The position numbers were made by a program, and so were the translations under genes. DNA of 64,000 nt from NCBI RefSeq assembly GCF_000243235.1, contig NZ_JH594606.1, positions 2,290,572 through 2,354,571 of the forward strand. The letters run 5' to 3'. Of the stretch, positions 1 through 8,859 are shown piece after piece; position 1 is the stretch's first letter; every line of letters starts with the position of its first letter. The stretch is from Gillisia limnaea DSM 15749. Its GTDB lineage: Bacteria; Bacteroidota; Bacteroidia; Flavobacteriales; Flavobacteriaceae. A model generated the notes under the pieces. That model searched no databases, had not been told where the DNA came from, and worked only from the letters and a program-made list of their open reading frames with translations.

Positions 1-271
1 AAGAGATCAAAGCGGCACTGTGATATACGTAAGAAATTCCTTTAAATGCCTTGGTTAGGTCACTAATATCATTGAGATTGGCTTCCTGCCAATCGATCCT
101 GCTAAAATAAAGTTCGGTTTCTTCAGAAGATAAATAATAAGAGAACACCTTTTTTACAACAAGTAAGTTGCTGCTTTTTCTATAAATGGCCCTTACCTTA
201 TTTCCTGCTTTTAGTAAATCAAGCAATAAATGAGCGCCTACCAAACCTGTTCCTCCGGTAACTAAAATCAT
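1..271 (-). CDS. NAD-dependent epimerase/dehydratase, N-terminal part (runs off left edge)
   Basis: Seen: an open frame begins at the ATG at 271 and leaves the window at base 1, giving about 90 residues. It starts MILVTGGTGLVGAHLLLDLL, with the Rossmann dinucleotide motif TGGTGLVG at residues 5-12, and later has a segment ending YHSAA that fits the fourth strand of extended short-chain dehydrogenases. Known: this family binds NAD(P) and modifies nucleotide sugars or related carbonyl substrates in the cytoplasm. The substrate cannot be told from this part. It is divergent from tyrS, with 81 bases between the two starts, so the promoters of both must lie in that short gap. Confidence 0.85.
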   Translation of the reverse strand, partial: MILVTGGTGLVGAHLLLDLLKAGNKVRAIYRKSSNLLVVKKVFSYYLSSEETELYFSRIDWQEANLNDISDLTKAFKGISYVYHSAALIS

Positions 272-352
272 AGGGTAAATATAGCTATTTCCATTTAGGA
301 AAAATCACAGGGTTTGGTATCTTTACGCCTGTTTTAGAATAAAATTACACTG

Positions 353-1648
353 ATGAATAAAAATTTTGTTGAAGAGATTACCTGGCGCGGAATGTTATAC
401 GATGTGATGCCAGGCACCGAAGAACATTTACTGGAAGAAATGCGATCTGCTTATATTGGTTTTGATCCAACGGCAGATTCCCTGCATATTGGCAATTTGG
501 TTCCTATTATGTTACTGGCACATTACCAACGTTGCGGACATAGGCCGGTTGCCTTGGTTGGAGGAGCTACAGGAATGATAGGGGATCCTTCAGGGAAATC
601 GAGCGAACGAAATTTACTTGATGAAGCTACCCTGCGCCATAATCAAGAATGTGTTCGCGAACAGTTATCCCAATTTCTGGACTTCACATCAGGAGCCAAA
701 AATGAAGCCTTGATGGTGAATAATTATGATTGGATGAAGGATCTTGGTTTTCTCGAATTTATCAGGGATGTGGGAAAACACATTACAGTGAATTATATGA
801 TGTCCAAGGATTCTGTTAAGAATAGATTATCCGGAGAGTCTACTGAAGGAATGTCCTTTACAGAATTCACTTACCAATTGGTACAAGGTTACGATTTTGT
901 TCATTTATATAAAACCCATAAGTGTACCCTTCAAATGGGCGGGAGTGACCAATGGGGAAATATAACCACCGGGACAGAGCTTATTAGAAGGATTGGAAAT
1001 GGAAAAGGTTTTGCGCTTACTTGTCCTTTGATTACCAAGAGCGATGGAAGTAAATTTGGAAAAAGTGAAAGCGGGAACATCTGGTTAGATTCTAACAGGA
1101 CATCTCCTTATAAATTTTACCAATATTGGTTGAATTCCAGCGATGAGGATGCCGAAAAATATATTAAAATATTCACTTTTTTAGATAAAGAAACTATTCA
1201 GAAACTTATTTCACAGCATAAAGAAGCTCCTCATATGCGTTTGCTTCAGAAAGCTTTGGCAAAAGAAGTAACTAGTACGGTTCATAGTGAGGAAGAATAT
1301 GAAAACGCCGTAAAAGCCTCTGAAGTTTTATTCGGAAAAAGTACAGCAGGCGACTTAAAAAATCTGGATGAGGCCACATTGTTGGATGTATTTGAAGGCG
1401 TGCCACAGGCGGAGATTTCACGGGCTGAAATAGAATCTGGATTAGACATGATCGCGGCACTTTCAGCAAAAACCAATTTTTTGAAATCCAATGGAGAAGC
1501 ACGGAGAGCATTGAAGGAAAACGCTATTTCGGTAAATAAAGAAAAGGTTGGAGAAGATTATAAAATCACAACTTCTAATCTTATCAATGACAAGTACATT
1601 ATAATAAACAAAGGAAAGCGCAATACATATATTATTAGAGTTCTTTGA
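353..1648 (+). CDS. tyrS: tyrosyl-tRNA synthetase
   Basis: Class I aminoacyl-tRNA synthetase that charges tRNA-Tyr. The 431 residues match the usual bacterial TyrRS length. The class I signature HIGN is at residues 45-48 and the second signature appears as KFGKS near residue 235. The catalytic domain carries the tyrosine-binding GGSDQWGN stretch. The last ~70 residues form an S4-type RNA-binding domain ([20 protein letters not shown]). ATG at 353 is the only sensible start. The gene stands alone, divergent from the epimerase gene and followed by a strong hairpin terminator. Confidence 0.97.
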   Translation: MNKNFVEEITWRGMLYDVMPGTEEHLLEEMRSAYIGFDPTADSLHIGNLVPIMLLAHYQRCGHRPVALVGGATGMIGDPSGKSSERNLLDEATLRHNQECVREQLSQFLDFTSGAKNEALMVNNYDWMKDLGFLEFIRDVGKHITVNYMMSKDSVKNRLSGESTEGMSFTEFTYQLVQGYDFVHLYKTHKCTLQMGGSDQWGNITTGTELIRRIGNGKGFALTCPLITKSDGSKFGKSESGNIWLDSNRTSPYKFYQYWLNSSDEDAEKYIKIFTFLDKETIQKLISQHKEAPHMRLLQKALAKEVTSTVHSEEEYENAVKASEVLFGKSTAGDLKNLDEATLLDVFEGVPQAEISRAEIESGLDMIAALSAKTNFLKSNGEARRALKENAISVNKEKVGEDYKITTSNLINDKYIIINKGKRNTYIIRVL

Positions 1649-1654
1649 AATACA

Positions 1655-1686
1655 AAACCCCTTCAAACAGGCGTTTAAAGGGGTTT
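1655..1686 (+). terminator. Rho-independent terminator after tyrS
   Basis: Arms AAACCCCTT-C-AAAC and GTTT-AAAGGGGTTT pair over 14 positions with one mismatch around an AGGC loop, starting 7 bases after the tyrS stop codon. No long T-run follows. Confidence 0.75.
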
Positions 1687-1708
1687 GCAACTAACTAACC
1701 AATCTAAT

Positions 1709-1771
1709 ATGAAAAAACTTCATTTAGCTGTAAACAAAAACCTAACCAAAAATTATGTTTACATGGCGTAA
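1709..1771 (+). other. 20-codon open frame behind a typical flavobacterial leader
   Basis: An ATG at 1709 opens a 20-residue frame (MKKLHLAVNKNLTKNYVYMA) that closes at 1771. It is preceded by the AT-rich leader ACTAACTAACCAATCTAAT, of a form I associate with flavobacterial outer-membrane genes. It may be the 5' scar of a lost gene or a leader peptide. It could also be chance; there is no homology argument for it. Confidence 0.2.
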
Positions 1772-2181
1772 GTCGTAGAAAATAGTTTTTTATTACATCT
1801 GTAAATGTTAAATTTTATTTAGCTTTCAATTTAATGCAGAATTCGTTATTCAAATTCAGTATTGTCCGGTAAAAGAGTAAAGATCGCTTCGCTGCAAGAA
1901 TAAAGAAAAAAGACTAAATACAACCTACTGAATATCAATGTTCTTTAAGTAAGGTTTTTAAATAATGAAACTAAATGTTCATTTTTTCTAAAGCAAGGTT
2001 TGAAAAAGGAAAAACATCCAAATAGCCCTTCATCATTCATATTCCATCAAGTCAGAAAAACTTTATCGGACAACAGTGATCCAAATTATGAATTCATAAC
2101 ATTCAATTGACGATTCTATAATCTCAGTTGTTAGATGATTGGCGCTTCTTTGATTATTTTTATTTCCTAAATACCGTAATC
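1772..2181. other. Intergenic stretch with no gene seen
   Basis: About 400 bases of AT-rich DNA. Neither strand has a convincing reading frame. One short minus-strand stretch near 1850-1900 reads as a possible protein tail (SEAIFTLLPDNTEFE then stop), too short to assign. Confidence 0.4.
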
Positions 2182-2361
2182 ATGGAAGTAAGAGATACTT
2201 TTAAAATAGCAACCTTTATTATATTCCTGTTTTCTTATTTACTGGCTGTAATGATGCTTATGAATTTTGGAAACACCAGGTACCTTATTTTTCTTGGGGT
2301 AGCTTGTTCGCTCTCTTTAATACTCTTTCTCTTAAGTCACGTAATTTTTATCAAAAAATAA
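2182..2361 (+). CDS. small two-helix membrane protein, unknown function
   Basis: Seen: 59 residues from the ATG at 2182 (an earlier TTG at 2128 would add 18 residues that look non-coding). There are two hydrophobic spans, about residues 8-26 (ATFIIFLFSYLLAVMMLM) and 33-53 (YLIFLGVACSLSLILFLLSHV), joined by the short polar turn NFGNTR, and a lysine-rich tail IFIKK. The pattern predicts a hairpin inner-membrane protein with both ends in the cytoplasm. I do not recognise a family. It is isolated, with no operon partner. The strong hydrophobic pattern makes a real gene likely but not certain. Confidence 0.5.
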   Translation: MEVRDTFKIATFIIFLFSYLLAVMMLMNFGNTRYLIFLGVACSLSLILFLLSHVIFIKK

Positions 2362-2682
2362 AAATATGGCATACATGTTTTATAAGGTACTCAAGGATCT
2401 GCGCAGTTAAATCCTCTTTCAAAAGAAAAGATTGCATTAAAAAAAAGACCGTCTAATAATAATCTTTTCAGACAGCCTCTTATTTTGAATTTGGCTGATT
2501 CATTACAATTTCACATATAAAAAAAGCTATAAGCTATTTTTTTAAAGATCCTCTCTTTACTCTCAAAGTACAGTGCAAAAATAATATGAAAGCCTGGTTT
2601 AGAGATTAACTTAAGGTAAAGGAAATGCCAAGAAATCCATTGATGAGTGCTTAAGGAAGTAGCTTGCCCGGTGGTAGTATTC
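2362..2682. other. Intergenic stretch, possible degenerate terminator
   Basis: No gene seen. At about 2440-2480 an A-run, the segment GACCGTCT and, further on, CAGACAGCC resemble a decayed hairpin terminator for the small membrane protein gene. Confidence 0.3.
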
Positions 2683-3660
2683 TTATAATACCATAAGGTT
2701 ACATCCTCTTATATCACTATTATCAAATCTTCCCAGAATTTCTATAGATCCATCTGCGTTTATTTTCCCCAAATCCTGAGTCGCGATAAAAGAGCAGGAA
2801 TTTATATTGGCAAGGTCTATAACATTTATTCCGCCGGTTTTTCCTTCAGGAAGATAGGTGAGTGCGTCTTCCGGATCACGGATAAGGATCTTCATCCATG
2901 CTGGGCATTCAAAACTGCCATTTCCTTTTGAATAAGCCTGGGAAAGAAGTTCTGTCATTCCATACTCACTGTGAATATGAGAAACTCCAAATCCTTTTTT
3001 TAAAAGTTCGTGTAGTTCGGTACGAATCATCTCCTTTCTTCTTCCTTTCATTCCCCCGGTTTCCATAATAATGGTGTTTTGCAGTTCAAATTTATATTTT
3101 TCCACCAGGTCAAGCAAAGCGAAAGAAACTCCAATAAGCAGTACTTTTTGCCCGGAATTGTCCAGAGAGATCAAGGTTTTTTTTAGATCGGATAAATTAT
3201 TGAGGTAAAAGCCGCTTTTGGGATGCTGGCTTTTCCTTATTAGGTCATCGGCCATATAGATAAGGGAAGAGCCTTTCCGTTCCAGATAGGACGGCAAAAG
3301 TGCCAAAACCGCATAGTCCTTAATATTCCCGTAGACATGTGAGAATGCTTTTGTGAAACTTCGCTCATAAAGGCCAAGATCTGTCACATAATGTTTGCTG
3401 ATGTTTTTTCCTGTGGTTCCGCTGCTGGTAAAGATTTTTTCAACAGGTGCTGTGGAAGATAGCAACCGTTCACTTTTAAAAAAATCTATAGGTATAAAAG
3501 GGATTTTTTGAATTTTATCCACCGTTTTCGGCTGTATTTGAAGCAACTCACAAAATCTTCGATATACCGGATTATTCGAAAATTGAAACCTGAAAACTTC
3601 CAATGAAACCGATCGAAATTCTGCTTCGGAAGCAATGGAAAAAATGTTGGAGTAATCCAT
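2683..3660 (-). CDS. LuxE/PaaK-like acyl-protein synthetase family enzyme
   Basis: Seen: 325 residues from the ATG at 3660 (an earlier frame start at 3720 adds a hydrophobic stretch atypical of the family). The adenylate-forming signature SSGTTG sits near residue 77, followed by HYV and an ERSFTKAFSHVYG segment. The C-terminal part contains TGGMKGRRKE and SEYGMTELLSQAY, the A5-like motif of adenylating enzymes. Known: LuxE (PF04443) and phenylacetate-CoA ligase relatives activate a carboxylate as an acyl-AMP and pass it to a thiol. Inference: it activates a fatty or aryl acid, but there is no luxC or luxD neighbour and the acceptor is unknown. Monocistronic, downstream of the type IX mini-protein on the same strand. 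Confidence 0.8.
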   Translation of the reverse strand: MDYSNIFSIASEAEFRSVSLEVFRFQFSNNPVYRRFCELLQIQPKTVDKIQKIPFIPIDFFKSERLLSSTAPVEKIFTSSGTTGKNISKHYVTDLGLYERSFTKAFSHVYGNIKDYAVLALLPSYLERKGSSLIYMADDLIRKSQHPKSGFYLNNLSDLKKTLISLDNSGQKVLLIGVSFALLDLVEKYKFELQNTIIMETGGMKGRRKEMIRTELHELLKKGFGVSHIHSEYGMTELLSQAYSKGNGSFECPAWMKILIRDPEDALTYLPEGKTGGINVIDLANINSCSFIATQDLGKINADGSIEILGRFDNSDIRGCNLMVL

Positions 3661-3744
3661 ATTTAAATTTAAAAAACGAAGTAGTAAAGGTAAAAATAAA
3701 TGCCAAGGCGCGTAGTTCAAATTTTATATTTGAAAAGCTTCATG

Positions 3745-3773
3745 AAAAAAGGCCCCTATAAATAGGTGCCTTT
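3745..3773 (-). terminator. Terminator after the type IX sorting-domain mini-protein
   Basis: Read on the minus strand: AAAGGCACCTA, a short AT loop, TAGGGGCCTTTTTTC. The stem has one mismatch and ends in a T-run 25 bases past the stop codon at 3798. Confidence 0.75.
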
Positions 3774-3797
3774 GGTATATGAGTGTAAGAAAAAAAG

Positions 3798-4136
3798 CTA
3801 ACGAACCACCAATTTTCTGGTGGCCTGGGAAGTTCCTTCACTTATTTTTAAAATATAAATCCCTGGAGTTAATTCAGAAACATCCAATTCTCTTCCTGTT
3901 ATCCTGGCAGAAAGTATTTTTTTACCCAATACATTGAAGATTTCCACTTCTTTAACCTGATTCTTATCTGAAGTGATATATACCTTACTTCCTGTAACAG
4001 GATTGGGGTAAATAGCGAGACCTTCAATAGGTTTTTCCTGCGCATATGCAGGGAGATTGGTGTTTTGAGCCGTTATTGAACTGGACAACAGCAAGAAGCA
4101 AACCAATAAGAAACTTAATAAGTACTGTTGTTTCAT
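3798..4136 (-). CDS. minimal T9SS type A sorting-domain protein
   Basis: Seen: 112 residues made almost only of transport signals. A Sec signal peptide ends near residue 23 (FLLLSSSITAQ), a ~15-residue linker follows, and then comes a full type A C-terminal domain starting near residue 40 (GLAIYPNPV) and running through NVLGKKI, LTPGIYILKI and the basic end RKLVVR. Known: these domains direct cargo through the type IX machinery to the cell surface and are cleaved by a PorU-type peptidase. Odd: there is no cargo domain in front of the tag. It lies just downstream of the TonB receptor gene but behind that gene's terminator, so linkage is possible rather than shown. Confidence 0.85.
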   Translation of the reverse strand: MKQQYLLSFLLVCFLLLSSSITAQNTNLPAYAQEKPIEGLAIYPNPVTGSKVYITSDKNQVKEVEIFNVLGKKILSARITGRELDVSELTPGIYILKISEGTSQATRKLVVR

Positions 4137-4225
4137 TCTTTTTAAATAAGGTTATTACAAACTTACAATAAAAAATTCAAAAATAGTGCCACAACATCTT
4201 GCTTATTAAGTTAATACGATTATAA

Positions 4226-4257
4226 AAAAAAGGCTGCCGGGTAAGGGCAGCCTTTTG
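4226..4257 (-). terminator. Terminator after the TonB receptor gene
   Basis: On the minus strand AAAAGGCTGCC, loop CTTACCC, GGCAGCCTTTTTTT: an 11-bp stem with a T-run, 26 bases past the stop of the receptor gene. Confidence 0.85.
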
Positions 4258-4282
4258 GGTAAAATAAAGTAAATGTTTGAAT

Positions 4283-7114
4283 TTAAAACTTATAGCTGTA
4301 ACTTAAAGAGATTGGAGTTCCGGGTTTTCTAAGCGAAAATATCTGGTCTTCGGCTCCAAAAGATTGAAACCTGCTTTCAATATCGTCTCCAAGCATATTA
4401 GAAACTTTTAAAGAGATAGTAGAATTTCTATTTTCTCCAAAAGATTTATTCACATTAAAATTAAGACTGTGGAAAGGCATTGTATAAACATCCGGAACAG
4501 TACCAATACCTACAAGCTCCAGGGTTTTGCCCTGGGTGTTATAAAATATACCAGCCTGCCAACCGGTTTCCCTGTCGGTATAGTCAAAACCTGCATTTAT
4601 TAAAAATGGAGATTGGCCTTGTAGTTGTCTTGTGCCATCAAACTCTTCACCAGGTCTAAGGTTACGTCGTTTAGATTCAAATTCTCCATTGGCGCTTCTA
4701 TCCATTTCAACGCGAGAGTCTATAATAGATACGTTAAGGTTTGCACTTAATTTTCTAAGATTTTCAGCAATAAATCCAAAATTCTTTCTCATTTCAAATT
4801 CGGCTCCAATCACGGTAGCATCATTAACATTTCTGGGCTGAAAATTATCTGCAGAGAAATCACTGAATACAGAAAGTTCTATCGGGTCTGAAAATCCTTT
4901 GTAGAACGCGCTTAGTGCAAAAAGTTGGGCATCATCACCATAAAGTTCATAACGGACATCCAAATTATCAACATACGTAGGTTGTAAATCTATATTACCA
5001 ATAAAGGTTCTGTTGGTTAAGGGGTCGTAAATTTGGGCAATTGAAGCTTCTTTAAATGAAGGTCTTGCCGTAGAACGACCATAAGAAAGCCGTAGATTAC
5101 TATCGTCATTAAGACTATAAATAAAGTTTGCGGAAGGAAAAAAATCTGTTTTATCTATGATTTGTTCTTCATCCAAAATTACATCACCAAGGTTATTTTG
5201 ACCTGTATAAAAAAGGTCAAATTTCTCAAGGCGTACCCCTAGAATCGCTTTGAAGTTATCTGTAAGATTTAATTCTTCTGAAACATACGCCGATGCATTG
5301 GTGTTATAAGCATCATAAGTGTTTGCAGGTTCATAGAAACCATTTATATAAGATCCTGCCCTGTTTTGTGGCGTCCAGATATTACCCGGGGCCAGCACCT
5401 GGTTTGGATCTCCTTCAAAATTTTGACTAATAGACCCCTGAATTAAAATTTGGTATTGATCTATAGAAAAATCCCTTTGTTTATAGGTGTAGCCTGCGCC
5501 AAACTTAAGGTTGGCGTTTCTGCCAAATAGCTCGTGTCTTTTGGTAAGATCTACCTTTCCCGCCAGGTTGACCTCTTCCAGGTTTCTCCATATTCTTGTT
5601 GGACTTTCTGAAGAGCTTGGACGTATACTAAAGGTGTTATTGCTTGGGTTAAACTCGAAAGCCGTAATTCTTACATCTTTATCGTAAACACGGGATAAGG
5701 TTGGAGAAAGTTTCCATTCGGTAGTCCAGCTTGCGTCTTCATTTGTATGTTTCCCGCTTAACAAGGCATTGGTAATGGAGCGCTGGGTGTATTCCAGGTT
5801 ATCTCTAAAAACAGTTATGGCATCAGAAACGAGAATTTCCTCCCTAAAATTACCGGCTGTAGATTCTCCATTTTGTATATGCAATAAATTAAGCTGGTAT
5901 TTAGATTGTTCAGTCTTAAAGGCAAGTCCGGTGAGCGCACTAATCAAGGCGTTCTCTTTCCCAACATCACCGCTCAACAATCTTGCTGGGCGCAATTCAA
6001 ACTCTGAAGTTTCCCTTGGTTTTAGCCATGAATTATTTTCAAAATCTTCAAAATATTCTGTAGTATTCTTATAAGAAAGCGAGGCGAAATAGCCTAATTT
6101 ATTATTTTTCTTCCCAACCTCATATTGATTTCCAGCAGTAAATCCAAAGCTAAAATCCATATTGTTACTTTGCCTTGTACCACCTAAAGTTGGATTAAAA
6201 CGCTCCGTAATACGTGTTAACGCAGCATCGTTATCAAATGGTCTTGGGAAAGTCTGGTTTCTGTTAACGGGACGATCTCTGGTGCCATCGTCAAAACCAA
6301 GAAAATCTGTACCACCTCCATCATACTGTAGGAAATTTGAATTAAAATGCATAGACGGGTTGTAGGCTGCGCCTAGTGAAACACTGTATTCCTCGCGGCT
6401 AGGAAAATCTTTGGTAATAATATTTACCATTCCCCCGGTAAAATCGGCAGACATATCTGCGGTTAAAGATTTCACCACGATTACGTTATCCAATATATTG
6501 GTTGGGAAAATGTCCATTTGTAAGGTATTACGGTCTGGATCTAATCCCGGAACATCCATCCCATTTAGAATAGATTTGGTATAGCGGTCTCCCAATCCTC
6601 TTACATAAACATATTTTCCGCCCTGAACAGAAACCCCCGGTATGGTTTTTACTGCTGAAGAAACATCTCCCGCACCAATTTTATCGAAAGTTTGCGAAGA
6701 AAGTCCATCTGTAAGGTTAATGGCATTTTTTTGCATACTTAAAACGGAGGCTTCGGTATCTCTGGCAGTAGTGGTGGTAATTACCACCTCGTCTAAAAGG
6801 CCGGCAGATGATTTCATTTCCACATTTAAGGTGGTTACGTCCCCTTCCAGAACTTCAACTCCTGTAACCTCAACGGTTTCGTAACCTACAAAAGAAAATA
6901 CCAGGGTATAAGTCCCCGGGGCTGCATTAATGCTGTAATCGCCTTCGAAATCTGAAGTGGTTCCCGTAGACGTGCCTTTAAACGAAACATTGGCAAAAGG
7001 CATCACATCATTTGCTTCAACGTCGAAAATGGTACCGGAAATCTTTCCGGTTTGTGCAGCTGCAAAACTTATGAATAAACTAAAAAATAAAACTAGTGAA
7101 AATTGGGTTTTCAT
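4283..7114 (-). CDS. TonB-dependent outer-membrane receptor with carboxypeptidase-like N-terminal domain
   Basis: Seen: 943 residues. The signal peptide is about 1-20 (ends AAAQ). A carboxypeptidase-regulatory-like beta-sandwich spans about 23-110 (KISGTIFDVEAND, FEGDYSINAAPGTY). A plug domain follows, with the VRGLGDRYTKSILNGMDVPG segment near 168-190. The rest is a 22-strand barrel ending in the aromatic SLSYSYKF. Known: such receptors import a bound ligand using proton-motive force through TonB-ExbBD. There is no SusD partner, which argues against a glycan utilisation locus. The upstream beta-helix lipoprotein (same strand, 100 bases away) is the likely surface partner. The ligand is unknown; the PhoB/PhoR-like pair next door makes phosphate-linked control possible. 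Confidence 0.93.
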   Translation of the reverse strand: MKTQFSLVLFFSLFISFAAAQTGKISGTIFDVEANDVMPFANVSFKGTSTGTTSDFEGDYSINAAPGTYTLVFSFVGYETVEVTGVEVLEGDVTTLNVEMKSSAGLLDEVVITTTTARDTEASVLSMQKNAINLTDGLSSQTFDKIGAGDVSSAVKTIPGVSVQGGKYVYVRGLGDRYTKSILNGMDVPGLDPDRNTLQMDIFPTNILDNVIVVKSLTADMSADFTGGMVNIITKDFPSREEYSVSLGAAYNPSMHFNSNFLQYDGGGTDFLGFDDGTRDRPVNRNQTFPRPFDNDAALTRITERFNPTLGGTRQSNNMDFSFGFTAGNQYEVGKKNNKLGYFASLSYKNTTEYFEDFENNSWLKPRETSEFELRPARLLSGDVGKENALISALTGLAFKTEQSKYQLNLLHIQNGESTAGNFREEILVSDAITVFRDNLEYTQRSITNALLSGKHTNEDASWTTEWKLSPTLSRVYDKDVRITAFEFNPSNNTFSIRPSSSESPTRIWRNLEEVNLAGKVDLTKRHELFGRNANLKFGAGYTYKQRDFSIDQYQILIQGSISQNFEGDPNQVLAPGNIWTPQNRAGSYINGFYEPANTYDAYNTNASAYVSEELNLTDNFKAILGVRLEKFDLFYTGQNNLGDVILDEEQIIDKTDFFPSANFIYSLNDDSNLRLSYGRSTARPSFKEASIAQIYDPLTNRTFIGNIDLQPTYVDNLDVRYELYGDDAQLFALSAFYKGFSDPIELSVFSDFSADNFQPRNVNDATVIGAEFEMRKNFGFIAENLRKLSANLNVSIIDSRVEMDRSANGEFESKRRNLRPGEEFDGTRQLQGQSPFLINAGFDYTDRETGWQAGIFYNTQGKTLELVGIGTVPDVYTMPFHSLNFNVNKSFGENRNSTISLKVSNMLGDDIESRFQSFGAEDQIFSLRKPGTPISLSYSYKF

Positions 7115-7143
7115 ATAAATGTCAATTAAAAATCTGAATACTA

Positions 7144-7175
7144 AATTGCCCGCCTCATTTAAGGGGCGAGCAATT
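7144..7175 (-). terminator. Intercistronic hairpin between lipoprotein and receptor genes
   Basis: Arms AATTGCCCGCC and GGCGAGCAATT (one mismatch) flank a 10-base loop, located between the stop of the lipoprotein gene and the start of the receptor gene. No good T-run follows on the minus strand, so it may set the ratio of the two products or protect mRNA rather than end transcription. Confidence 0.5.
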
Positions 7176-7214
7176 TTGTTAAGCGCTATTTAATATTTTG
7201 CTTTAAAATTTTAA

Positions 7215-8531
7215 TTAAAATGCACTACGGAAGCTAGCATAGGTCCATCCAAAAACAGATAGATCTGCACCTACAGTTTGGGATCCGGCTTCTACCGAAG
7301 TGGCAAAGTTGGCAGAATCGGCTTTTAGGGTTGTACTATTGGTAGTATCATTAAATATATCTGCTACACTTGAAACTCCTTCAGGCAAAACTATTTCCCA
7401 GGCTGAAAAACTAAGAGTTCCATTGGTGTAATTTGCGGCTGAACCTGCATCGTCAATTTCTACATCCTGGACATCGTTGAATCCTGTTACATATACATTG
7501 TTAATGGCTCCCATAACACCATCTCTAAAATCTGCGATTTCACCAGATGGAGAATTAGCATCACCAATAATTGTTAGATCTTGTATGATAAACGCGCCTG
7601 AAAGTGTTCCTTCTGGACCATCGATTTCTAAAGCGTGGTCAGACTCGGCACCTTGAATTACCAAAGCGTTTGTAATGGTTCCAGAGTAAGCCTGGTCTAT
7701 ATCAAGACCGTCATCTCCACCAGCAAATACAACAAGGTTGCTGGAATTTACTGTTCCACCAAACCATTCTACACCATCATCTACATTTCCAACAACTTCA
7801 ATATGGTCTATAACAGTACCAGCACCAACACCACCAAGGGTAAGTCCATTAATTTCGTTCCCGGCACCAATTAAGGCTCCACCGTGGCGAATAGAAATGT
7901 AGCGAAGTACACCAGAATTATCATCTGGATCGCTACCACCATATCTTCCAAAATCATCATCTGCAGGAATCCCTTCAATTTGAGATTCTTCAGAGTCACC
8001 TTCAAAAGAACTAGGTGCGTTACCCAAAACAATCACCCCGCCCCATAGGCCACGGTCGTTTTCATCAAGATTGCTTCCTTGTTTTTCACCAACCGCAATA
8101 TTATCGTTAATAGAAGTAAATACAATTGGTGCTTCAGCAGTACCTTCTGCCATAATACGTCCTCCACGAGCTACAATAAGTGCAGAAGCTAACGATCCAG
8201 TTCCTTCCATACCCTTTATTATAGTTCCTGGTTCGATAGTAAGAGTTGCTCCATTTCCAACCACAAATTTTCCGTTTATTTCCCAAATAATATCATTGGT
8301 TAAGGTGAAGTCTTCAGTTAGTAATCCAGAAAGGTCTTCGTCTTGTGGAACTTCAACTCCAGTTCCCTCACATGGAGCACAAGCCCCGCCGCAGTCTATA
8401 CCAGTTTCGTTACCGTTTTGGATTCCATCGGTGCAAGTAGCAAGTTGTTCTGTTGGAATATCGTCATCTTCACTACAACTGGTTAGTCCTAAAGTGGCGA
8501 TAGCAAATCCTGCAATAATTAATTTTTTCAT
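7215..8531 (-). CDS. surface lipoprotein with predicted right-handed beta-helix
   Basis: Seen: 438 residues. The N-terminus MKKLIIAGFAIATLGLTSCS is a lipoprotein signal, with the lipid-bearing cysteine at about residue 19 followed by the acidic EDDD that fits flavobacterial surface export. Residues ~33-55 hold a cysteine-rich segment (CTDGIQNGNETGIDCGG then CAPC). From ~90 on there are repeated short strands (GATLTIEPGTIIKG, ALIVARGGRIMAEG, YSGTITNALVIQG, EGTLSGAFIIQDLTI) typical of parallel beta-helices. Known: similar proteins are often encoded next to TonB receptors and annotated as hypothetical. Inference: it captures or processes the ligand for the receptor encoded downstream. No catalytic residues can be assigned. 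Confidence 0.8.
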   Translation of the reverse strand: MKKLIIAGFAIATLGLTSCSEDDDIPTEQLATCTDGIQNGNETGIDCGGACAPCEGTGVEVPQDEDLSGLLTEDFTLTNDIIWEINGKFVVGNGATLTIEPGTIIKGMEGTGSLASALIVARGGRIMAEGTAEAPIVFTSINDNIAVGEKQGSNLDENDRGLWGGVIVLGNAPSSFEGDSEESQIEGIPADDDFGRYGGSDPDDNSGVLRYISIRHGGALIGAGNEINGLTLGGVGAGTVIDHIEVVGNVDDGVEWFGGTVNSSNLVVFAGGDDGLDIDQAYSGTITNALVIQGAESDHALEIDGPEGTLSGAFIIQDLTIIGDANSPSGEIADFRDGVMGAINNVYVTGFNDVQDVEIDDAGSAANYTNGTLSFSAWEIVLPEGVSSVADIFNDTTNSTTLKADSANFATSVEAGSQTVGADLSVFGWTYASFRSAF

Positions 8532-8588
8532 AGTTTCAATAAATTAGTTATTCTTTTGAGTTTTAAATTCAAGGCAAATTAACGAGCT

Positions 8589-8616
8589 AAGTTTAAGTAG
8601 GACCTTACCTAAACTT
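8589..8616. promoter_or_regulatory. interrupted palindrome upstream of the lipoprotein-receptor operon
   Basis: AAGTTTA and TAAACTT are perfect inverted arms 14 bases apart, and part of the spacer (GTAGGACCTTAC) is also near-symmetric. The centre lies about 70 bases before the lipoprotein start codon and just upstream of a weak minus-strand -7 box candidate (TTAATTTG, 8575-8582), where an activator would sit. The divergent PhoB-like regulator is an obvious candidate ligand, by position only. Confidence 0.4.
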
Positions 8617-8824
8617 TAAGCTTATGTAAATAGGAAAGCTTTGCATGTTACCTTTAGGTTTATAAAAGGCTTCAAATAGGAATAGTTGAAATTTTGCCGG
8701 AAGCAGTATTTGTTGTGAAATGCTTTTATTTAAGGCCTTTAGACCCTTTTTAAGGGAATTTCATTGTTAACTATGTGTTACCAGTATTGTTTTTACTGAA
8801 ATGCTGAAGGATAAATTTTATCTT

Positions 8825-8832
8825 TACTTTTG
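8825..8832 (+). promoter_or_regulatory. -7 box of the response-regulator promoter
   Basis: TACTTTTG fits the Bacteroidota -7 consensus TAnnTTTG and lies 28 bases before the ATG at 8860. A good -33 TTG at the usual 19-21 base spacing is missing, so regulation by an activator is possible. Confidence 0.4.
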
Positions 8833-8859
8833 TAATCACTTGTATTGCAATACTTATAT

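Noticed and set aside
4283-8531. Polysaccharide utilisation locus
   Set aside because: There is a TonB receptor but no SusD-like protein and no glycoside hydrolase or lyase genes nearby.
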